Notes under the pieces: model-generated
Database searches by the model: none
Told to the model about the DNA's origin: nothing
The model's input: only the letters and a program-made list of their open reading frames with translations
Source of the DNA: Deltaproteobacteria bacterium
GTDB lineage: Bacteria; Desulfobacterota; DSM-4660; Desulfatiglandales; Desulfatiglandaceae
Direction: 5' to 3'
Assembly (NCBI GenBank): GCA_019313765.1
Contig: JAFDAP010000089.1
Span: forward strand, 1 to 6,821
DNA: 6,821 nucleotides
Made by a program: the position numbers and the translations under genes
Part shown: positions 1-3,421 of the stretch, in pieces
Layout: each line of letters begins with the position of its first letter
Numbering within the stretch: position 1 is the first letter of the stretch

Positions 1-1
1 T

Positions 2-1078
2 AACTGGCGGGGCGCTCACAACTTCTGGTGGGAACAGCTCTACATGTCCTTTCCGCTCTTGGGCGGCCATCTGTACGTGGGCCGCATGACGGGCGGCAAT
101 TGGGCCTATTCATTTCAGGATGGCGAGGACAACCGTGACAGGATCAAGTATGTCCGCAAGTTCGGGCACATCCTGGGTGTACTCGTGTTTGAAAAAAGGG
201 TAGAGGCAGACGGAACTCCTCTTACTATGGTCCCTGCTGCTGGAGACGGTTGGGACGTATCACACAGTGACAGGAATGCCTATGCTCTTGGCGCTGTTGT
301 TCCTTTTAGCAAAAATGTAATCTGGAAACCGCTGTACTATCACATTGACGAACAGCGATATATTATGCCTAACAAGGGTAACGGATACCTTTCCGTATTA
401 ATGAATGCATTAACCCTGAAATTCGGAAATTTTGGACTGGATACGGAGTTTAATGTGCATTTTGCCAATCTGGAAGACGCTTTTCTCGTTGCCGGCCAGA
501 CAAAAGACATTGATGAAACGGCCCTTTCCTGGTGGTTGGATGCGCACATGACATTCGGACCTGCCGAGATTGCCGGTGGATTCTGGTGGATCGAAGGTTC
601 GGACACAACCACCAAACCCTGGGAAACCAAAAATCTAACTAATTCTATTGGCGCCAGATTTCAACCGCTGTACCTGTTCTTTTCGGAGGACGTTGGTCTC
701 TTGTTTGACGCATCAGGTGTGCCCAATGGGACTGCTGCACTTGGAGGTACCAGCGGCATGCTGGGTCTTTTCATGCGTGGTGCTTACAAGATCTCCGACA
801 GCATGAAACTTGAGGGTATTTTAGCATATGTGGAAGCCGATGAAATGCTCCGGGGAAGCCACTGGAATGGGATAAAAGCTGCCGATGATGACCTCGGTTT
901 GGAATTTGACCTTAATTTCGAGTGGAAGTTTATGCCCAATATCAAGTACTGCGCAGGCTTTGCCTATCTCGATGCCGGCGGTTACTGGGATACTTTTGCT
1001 TTTCCCGGTAATGGTGTCGGTACTTCCGTGGACAACGATGTGTGGGCATTGCATCACAAGCTGGTCATCAACTGGTAA
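2..1078 (+). CDS. Porin-like outer-membrane beta-barrel protein, 5'-truncated
   Basis: The reading frame is open from base 2, so the true start lies outside the window; 358 residues are visible. An internal ATG at 44 is not needed as a start because the 14 upstream codons read smoothly into the same protein. The visible part has no hydrophobic helix. It has many short stretches of alternating polar and hydrophobic or aromatic residues separated by Gly/Asp/Asn-rich turns, as in beta-barrels, and it ends ...HHKLVINW. A C-terminal aromatic residue on an amphipathic strand is the usual recognition signal for the BAM outer-membrane assembly machinery. The expected role is diffusion of small solutes across the outer membrane; the substrate cannot be told. 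The signal peptide would lie in the missing N-terminus. A strong terminator follows at once, so the gene ends its transcription unit. I do not recognise a specific porin family; another outer-membrane barrel class is possible. Confidence 0.7.
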   Translation, partial: NWRGAHNFWWEQLYMSFPLLGGHLYVGRMTGGNWAYSFQDGEDNRDRIKYVRKFGHILGVLVFEKRVEADGTPLTMVPAAGDGWDVSHSDRNAYALGAVVPFSKNVIWKPLYYHIDEQRYIMPNKGNGYLSVLMNALTLKFGNFGLDTEFNVHFANLEDAFLVAGQTKDIDETALSWWLDAHMTFGPAEIAGGFWWIEGSDTTTKPWETKNLTNSIGARFQPLYLFFSEDVGLLFDASGVPNGTAALGGTSGMLGLFMRGAYKISDSMKLEGILAYVEADEMLRGSHWNGIKAADDDLGLEFDLNFEWKFMPNIKYCAGFAYLDAGGYWDTFAFPGNGVGTSVDNDVWALHHKLVINW

Positions 1079-1096
1079 ACACTTTTAACCTTAACA

Positions 1097-1129
1097 AACC
1101 CCGGGGGGCCTGCCCTCCGGGGTTTTTTT
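1097..1129 (+). terminator. Rho-independent terminator of the porin-like gene
   Basis: A 12-bp stem (AACCCCGGGGGG pairing with CCCTCCGGGGTT, one G-U pair) with loop CCTG runs straight into a T tract (seven T in all, 1123-1129). It begins 18 bases after the stop codon. This is a textbook intrinsic terminator and separates the porin-like gene from the antitoxin gene downstream. Confidence 0.93.
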
Positions 1130-1152
1130 GTGTAAGCGTTCAGAGGTTAAGT

Positions 1153-1217
1153 GTCAATTTGACTTAGTCCTGATTGACGGTATTTTATCTTGACTTGGTG
1201 TTAGCTTAAAGTGTAAA
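1153..1217 (+). promoter_or_regulatory. Candidate promoter/operator region of the orphan Phd-type antitoxin
   Basis: Three TTGAC-type hexamers lie close together at 1159, 1174 and 1190. The best pairing is TTGACT (1190-1195), a 16-base spacer, and TGTAAA (1212-1217). A weaker alternative -10, TATATT, lies at 1228-1233. A perfect small palindrome GTCAA-T-TTGAC covers 1153-1163, and ACTTAGTC follows at 1162-1169. Phd/YefM antitoxins usually bind palindromes in their own promoter, so these are reasonable operator candidates, but none is proven here. Confidence 0.35.
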
Positions 1218-1250
1218 CTTCTAAATGTATATTCAGACAGGAGAAATACC

Positions 1251-1481
1251 ATGAAAGCAACGGCAAAAGACATGCGTTTCAAGACAAAAGAAATATTGGC
1301 TGCAATAGAACGCGGAGAGGAAGTTATTCTTACTTACCGCGGAAAAGAAAAGGCCAGGATTATTCCAATCTCACAAGAGCAATCTACGAGTAAGGATAAG
1401 GAAGAACCCCTTTTCGGAATCTGGCAAACAAACAAACGTGTTGCTGATGTGAATGCCTATCTTGATGAACTCAGGGGATGA
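1251..1481 (+). CDS. Phd/YefM-family antitoxin, toxin partner absent
   Basis: This 76-residue protein has the Phd/YefM pattern. The N-terminal half (about 1-46) begins MKATAKDMRFKTKEIL, continues with an ERGEEV turn, and then has the short strands VILTYRGKEKARIIPI that form the DNA-binding dimer fold. The C-terminal half (about 50-76) is polar and would normally wrap around a toxin. Such proteins repress their own operon and neutralise a partner, often a PIN-domain (VapC) or RelE-like toxin. The start is supported by AGGAG seven bases before the ATG. The gene ends in ATGA (1478-1481), the usual 4-base overlap with a downstream toxin start, but the frame opened there stops after 11 codons (MTVPPSHIIKH). 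No toxin follows; the next bases are a copy of a dispersed repeat. It is therefore an orphan antitoxin, probably left after toxin loss, or one acting with a toxin elsewhere. Confidence 0.85.
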   Translation: MKATAKDMRFKTKEILAAIERGEEVILTYRGKEKARIIPISQEQSTSKDKEEPLFGIWQTNKRVADVNAYLDELRG

Positions 1482-1508
1482 CTGTACCTCCATCCCATAT
1501 TATCAAGC
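1481..1508 (-). repeat. Dispersed leader repeat, copy 1
   Basis: On the minus strand this reads GCTTGATAATATGGGA followed by TGGAGGTACAGT. It shares its first half with copy 3 (2721-2773) and its GGATGGAGGTACAGT half with copy 2 (1804-1855). In one frame all three copies encode a short LIIWDxxT peptide. This copy begins exactly at the stop codon of the orphan antitoxin and also covers the last bases and stop of the CopG-type antitoxin on the other strand. No start codon follows the GGAGG here, so it is a fragment. Confidence 0.6.
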
Positions 1509-1742
1509 ATTAACTTCCTTATTCCTGACCAACTGAGTTAAAACCGACCTAATGTATGCAGTATATCCCAACCCCTTTTGTTCTGCCTGCTTCTTGATCC
1601 CATCTACGATTTCCCTGTCAATTCTTATGGAGATCCCGATCTTCTTTGGTCGTTCAAACACAATATCCCCATCTTCCAGCTTATCCCATTCATCTGCCAC
1701 AGAATGAGTCCTCCAATACTCTCTTACCGCCCCTTTTTCCAT
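1503..1742 (-). CDS. CopG/BrnA-like antitoxin (ribbon-helix-helix), toxin not found next to it
   Basis: This 79-residue protein matches the layout of the CopG-antitoxin family often paired with BrnT-like toxins. It has an N-terminal REYWRTHSVADEWDKLED segment (about 7-24), then a PKKIGISIRID strand (33-43), and a helix pair, IVDGIKKQAEQKGLGYTAYIRSVL (45-68), typical of a ribbon-helix-helix DNA-binding dimer. Such proteins repress their own promoter and neutralise an endoribonuclease toxin. The start at 1742 has AAAGGG five bases upstream and overlaps the end of the 34-residue membrane peptide gene by 19 bases, suggesting coupled translation. In this family the toxin gene usually lies just upstream on the same strand; no BrnT-like frame is present there. 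The stop lies inside a dispersed repeat copy, and no terminator is visible before the convergent antitoxin gene ending at 1481. Family assignment is from recalled motif pattern. Confidence 0.78.
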   Translation of the reverse strand: MEKGAVREYWRTHSVADEWDKLEDGDIVFERPKKIGISIRIDREIVDGIKKQAEQKGLGYTAYIRSVLTQLVRNKEVNA

Positions 1743-1828
1743 TTAAGCCCTTTGTCCAACAGAACAATCACAAATCCTATCAATACAACAACTCCAAAAA
1801 GCAGAAAAACCAGGGTTAACGCATTCAT
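1724..1828 (-). CDS. 34-residue single-helix membrane peptide, function unknown
   Basis: The peptide begins MNALTLVF, has one hydrophobic stretch (about residues 4-24, rich in Leu, Val, Ile and Phe), and ends with a Lys/Arg tail, LDKGLKWKKGR. That predicts a single membrane helix with the C-terminus in the cytoplasm. GGAGG lies seven bases before the ATG, a strong ribosome binding site. The frame stays open upstream to a TTG at 1951 inside the end of vapC, which would give 75 residues, but that start has no clear binding site, so I prefer the short form. The gene overlaps the start of the CopG-like antitoxin by 19 bases. The position where a toxin would sit, together with a small hydrophobic basic peptide, invites comparison with membrane-acting toxins, but this is only inference. 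A chance open frame within the repeat is the main alternative. Confidence 0.5.
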   Translation of the reverse strand: MNALTLVFLLFGVVVLIGFVIVLLDKGLKWKKGR

Positions 1829-1855
1829 TACTGTACCTCCATCCCAAATTATTAA
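1804..1855 (-). repeat. Dispersed leader repeat, copy 2
   Basis: On the minus strand this reads TTAATAATTTGGGATGG, then AGGTACAGTAATGAATGC, then GTTAACCCTGGTTTTTC. It contains the GGAGG and start codon of the 34-residue membrane peptide. It aligns along its whole length with copy 3 (2721-2773), and its first half aligns with copy 1 (1481-1508). This is the only copy in which the ribosome site, start codon and following frame are all intact. Confidence 0.6.
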
Positions 1856-1934
1856 CCCGGCAACTCCAGACAATACCGTCCCATAAAAGAGATAGGGGTA
1901 AAGAAATTCCGAACATAAACGGCCAACCAGGGAA

Positions 1935-2312
1935 TCAGCATATTGTTTCAATGTCGTACTCTATAAAAATCTTATCCCCGGTTACAATTATTAGACGATG
2001 AATTTCCGCACTGGCAATTATCATCCTGTCACAAGGATCATTGTGTATTGCCGGTAATTGTGTTGACCGTATACAGATTTCGAGATCAAGTGGAAGAACC
2101 TGGAGATCGTGATGTTTAACAATGATCCTGAACCAATCAGCAGGTAAGGCAGGCAGGATGAGTTTTCTCTGCACATATTTAATTCCAACCTCAAAACCAC
2201 TGATAGCCGAGACATAAACAAACGGTTCCTCTCTCAACCTCTGGCAGATTTTTTTGGACAGATGCCCTCCACCTTGAGCAAGCCACAATAAGGCGCATGT
2301 GTCGAGCAGCAT
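1935..2312 (-). CDS. vapC: VapC-type PIN-domain toxin (ribonuclease)
   Basis: This 125-residue protein is full length for a VapC. It opens with the PIN hallmark MLLDTCALLW (Asp4) and has SAISGFEVGIKYVQRKL (Glu41), then HNDPCDRMIIASAE (Asp92 and Asp95), and VTGDKIF (Asp113). Asp4, Glu41, Asp95 and Asp113 are the expected metal-binding acidic residues of a PIN nuclease, and all are present, so it should be active. Such toxins cut RNA, often tRNA or rRNA, and stop growth when their antitoxin is degraded. The DPxDR form with a W near the N-terminus fits the VapC subgroup commonly paired with Phd/YefM antitoxins. Its ATG shares one base with the antitoxin's TGA (TGATG), so translation is coupled to the antitoxin. 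The RNA target cannot be read from the sequence. Confidence 0.93.
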   Translation of the reverse strand: MLLDTCALLWLAQGGGHLSKKICQRLREEPFVYVSAISGFEVGIKYVQRKLILPALPADWFRIIVKHHDLQVLPLDLEICIRSTQLPAIHNDPCDRMIIASAEIHRLIIVTGDKIFIEYDIETIC

Positions 2313-2545
2313 CAGGCGCTAATCTCCGGCCATTCATCTTCTGTTAACGGTTCGGTTGGGTCATAGTCAATTTTGATGCGGCTCATTACAGGATGCAGAG
2401 CAATACGGTCCCGCCGTTTGTGTGGCACCAGGTCAGCAACTGGTTTACCATGGCGGCAAATGAATATGCTTTCGCCTGTTTTTTCAACTTCTGCCAGCAG
2501 AGCAGAGAGTTTGGTTTTCGCTTCATGAACCTGAACAACTTTCAT
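2312..2545 (-). CDS. Phd/YefM-family antitoxin of the VapC pair
   Basis: This 77-residue protein starts MKVVQVHEAKTKLSALLAEV and continues EKTGESIFICRHGKPVADLVP, the standard Phd/YefM DNA-binding fold (about 1-42). A polar, acidic C-terminal tail (about 50-77, with DYDPTEPLTEDEWPEI) is expected to fill the VapC active-site groove. It should neutralise VapC and repress the shared promoter. A perfect GAGGAGGT lies six bases before the ATG, stronger than any other ribosome site here, which suits an antitoxin made in excess of its toxin. The gene is first in the minus-strand operon and overlaps vapC by one base. A candidate promoter lies at 2672-2700, giving a leader of about 120 bases with two hairpins. 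By function it corresponds to VapB, but by fold it is Phd-like, so no symbol is given. Confidence 0.9.
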   Translation of the reverse strand: MKVVQVHEAKTKLSALLAEVEKTGESIFICRHGKPVADLVPHKRRDRIALHPVMSRIKIDYDPTEPLTEDEWPEISA

Positions 2546-2558
2546 AATGACCTCCTCG

Positions 2559-2586
2559 ACTTATAAAATCGCTTTCGCGATTTTAT
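2559..2586 (+). repeat. Short palindromic repeat ACTTATAAAATCGC type, left copy
   Basis: ATAAAATCGC (2563-2572), loop TTTC, and GCGATTTTAT (2577-2586) form a perfect 10-bp stem. The outer 14 bases ACTTATAAAATCGC match the inverted copy near 3372-3385 at 13 of 14 positions. It sits 13 bases upstream of the antitoxin start and inside its probable mRNA leader, so it could also act as an operator or RNA hairpin. Confidence 0.65.
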
Positions 2587-2591
2587 GAAAC

Positions 2592-2604
2592 GCGGCTACG
2601 CCGC
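2592..2604. repeat. Small GC hairpin in the antitoxin leader
   Basis: GCGGC-TAC-GCCGC is a perfect 5-bp stem with a 3-base loop, placed five bases beyond the preceding palindrome. Read on the minus strand it lies in the probable antitoxin mRNA leader. There is no T tract after it in that direction, so it is not a typical terminator. Confidence 0.45.
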
Positions 2605-2671
2605 TATTTAAAAAAAGGAACTTCCTATACAATTGATAAATTGCACAAGGTCCGAGATGTTTAATTGCCGA

Positions 2672-2700
2672 ATTTTAGTTCTTTAGACTAAGTTTGTCAA
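2672..2700 (-). promoter_or_regulatory. Sigma70-type promoter for the antitoxin/vapC operon
   Basis: On the minus strand, TTGACA (2700-2695, perfect -35) is followed by a 17-base spacer and TAAAAT (2677-2672, five of six matches to -10). Transcription would begin near 2665, about 120 bases before the antitoxin ATG. The spacer contains ACTTAGTCTAAAG, part of an imperfect palindrome and sharing ACTTAGTC with the other Phd-type antitoxin's upstream region; it is a candidate operator. Confidence 0.7.
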
Positions 2701-2720
2701 GTCATTAATTGGCAGATCGG

Positions 2721-2773
2721 GAAAACCAGAGTAAACATATTCATTGCTGTACACTGATCCCATATTATCAAGC
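2721..2773 (-). repeat. Dispersed leader repeat, copy 3
   Basis: The minus strand reads TTGATAATATGGGATCAGTG, then TACAGCAATGAATATG, then TTTACTCTGGTTTTC. It aligns with copy 2 through the start codon and into the peptide (MNMFTLVF against MNALTLVF), and with copy 1 through GCTTGATAATATGGGAT. The GGAGG of copy 2 is changed to CAGTG and the frame ends soon after, so this is a decayed copy of the membrane-peptide gene start. Confidence 0.6.
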
Positions 2774-2787
2774 GTAATAGCCCATGG

Positions 2788-2828
2788 ATTCCCGCGTATC
2801 CAAGATGCTGCTTGCGGTGCGCGGGAAT
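2788..2828. repeat. Palindromic repeat with ATTCCCGCG arms
   Basis: ATTCCCGCG (2788-2796) and CGCGGGAAT (2820-2828) are perfect 9-bp inverted arms around a 23-base centre. The arms match the ATTCCCGC...GCGGGAAT class of dispersed bacterial intergenic palindromes. Confidence 0.65.
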
Positions 2829-2841
2829 GAGATAAAAACCT

Positions 2842-2867
2842 GTCATTCCCGTGAAAGGTGGAATCCA
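2842..2867. repeat. Imperfect ATTCCCG palindrome
   Basis: GTCATTCCCGTGAAAGG followed by TGGAATCCAG is a decayed form of the common ATTCCCGCGAAAGCGGGAAT palindrome; only ATTCC/GGAAT (2845-2849 and 2860-2864) still pair perfectly. Confidence 0.5.
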
Positions 2868-2907
2868 GCATTTTTTGTATGCAAAGGCACTTACCGTTGA
2901 CACCAAA

Positions 2908-2948
2908 TTCTGGATTCTGTCTTGCTGGACTTGATCCGGCATCCAGAA
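2908..2948. repeat. Palindromic repeat with TTCTGGAT arms
   Basis: TTCTGGAT (2908-2915) and ATCCAGAA (2941-2948) are perfect 8-bp inverted arms around a centre containing TTGCTGGACTTGATCCGGC. The centre resembles the CTGGACTTGATCCGGCATCCAG repeats seen between genes in many proteobacteria (recalled, not searched). Confidence 0.55.
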
Positions 2949-3001
2949 GTCGACCTATGGCCATGAACTAAAATAGCCATTATCCAGATCGTTCTGACTG
3001 G

Positions 3002-3021
3002 ATTCCGGCTTTCGCCGGAAT
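3002..3021. repeat. Palindromic repeat ATTCCGGC-TTTC-GCCGGAAT
   Basis: A perfect 8-bp stem with a 4-base loop (GAAA on the minus strand), flanked by CTG before and GACGGACTG after. It is the best-preserved member of the GGATTCC hairpin cluster in this intergenic region. Confidence 0.7.
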
Positions 3022-3299
3022 GACGGACTGGCAAACGTCGTTGTAGGATTAAGAAACGGGAAAGATTCCGGAACGGGATTTCATAAAATTGCGGTAACTG
3101 CTCAGGTTCAACGTTCAGAGGCTCCCCGCCCAGCGGGATCTTCGACACGGTTCAAGCCCGCCCTGGTGCGACCTAACGTGCGCGTTAAAACGGTTCTTCT
3201 GAACACTATGCCCAGGGATTCTATGAAAAGTACTCCTAAACCAGGTCTGGGCCAGGGGTTAGATTAGCGAATTCTTTGTTGCAGAAGAGATATGAAGAA

Positions 3300-3320
3300 A
3301 ATCCCGATAAAATCGGGATT
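3300..3320. repeat. Hairpin AATCCCGAT-AAA-ATCGGGATT
   Basis: A perfect 9-bp stem with a 3-base loop. It is followed by AACC rather than a T tract on the plus strand, and by TTTCTTCAT on the minus strand, so a terminator role is weak. It belongs with the other short palindromes of this region. Confidence 0.5.
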
Positions 3321-3324
3321 AACC

Positions 3325-3346
3325 TTGAACTGTGAACCGTGAACCT
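3325..3346. repeat. Degenerate TGAAC-rich tract
   Basis: TTGAAC, TGTGAACC, GTGAACC and TGA follow each other as imperfect 7-8 base units. It looks like a low-complexity intergenic repeat; no gene or regulatory role is visible. Confidence 0.35.
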
Positions 3347-3356
3347 GACAACCTGA

Positions 3357-3385
3357 GTTACAAATTGCGGAGCAATTTTATAAGT
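3357..3385 (-). repeat. Short palindromic repeat ACTTATAAAATTGC type, right copy
   Basis: AAATTGC (3362-3368), GGA and GCAATTT (3372-3378) form a perfect 7-bp stem. Read on the minus strand it starts ACTTATAAAATTGC, matching the left copy at 2559-2572 with one change. It ends 36 bases before the start codon of the large fusion gene. Confidence 0.6.
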
Positions 3386-3412
3386 TGACAGATTTTCCAT
3401 CGCTGCTACCAT
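3385..3412 (+). promoter_or_regulatory. Tentative promoter of the large fusion gene
   Basis: A perfect TTGACA (3385-3390) is followed after 16 bases by TACCAT (3407-3412), a weak -10. A transcript from it would start about at the ATG, making it nearly leaderless, which fits the lack of a clear ribosome site. The pairing may be chance. Confidence 0.25.
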
Positions 3413-3421
3413 GCATTCACT

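Larger units (their letters stand above)
2546..3421. other. Gene-free, repeat-rich intergenic region
   Basis: No convincing gene is seen in these 876 bases. Minus-strand open frames across 2683-3148 lack family-like sequence and run through hairpin repeats, so they are not called. The stretch holds the minus-strand promoter for the antitoxin/vapC pair (2672-2700), leader repeat copy 3, four hairpins built on GGATTCC or CTGGAT cores, a degenerate TGAAC-rich tract, and short palindromes before the large plus-strand gene. Positions about 3022-3299 hold only minor hairpins (3125-3137 and 3174-3187) and a lone ATAAAATTGCGG half-palindrome at 3083-3094. Confidence 0.7.

Noticed and set aside
399..418. 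Match of TAATGAATGCATTAACCCTG inside the porin gene to the start of the membrane peptide gene (19 of 20 bases, opposite strand)
   Set aside because: The match ends abruptly at both sides, encodes an ordinary barrel strand in the porin and lacks the rest of the leader repeat; probably chance, though it is worth including in a repeat search.
1481..1855. Integron-like gene cassette bounded by attC sites
   Set aside because: The flanking repeats do not contain the RYYYAAC/GTTRRRY core pairs or the simple/long hairpin layout of attC, and no integrase is present.
2683..3148. Minus-strand open reading frames of 81-93 codons
   Set aside because: They run through several palindromic repeats, overlap each other in different frames, and show no family-like sequence; the ribosome sites are poor.
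3141..3172. tRNA-like T-arm sequence (CGGTTCAAGCCCGCC)
   Set aside because: The bases flanking the TTCAAGC loop form only about three pairs, and no acceptor, D or anticodon arms are found around it.
3205..3270. Short plus-strand frame starting at an ATG near 3208 (MPRDSMKSTPKPGLGQGLD)
   Set aside because: Only 19 codons, no ribosome site, and no recognisable features.
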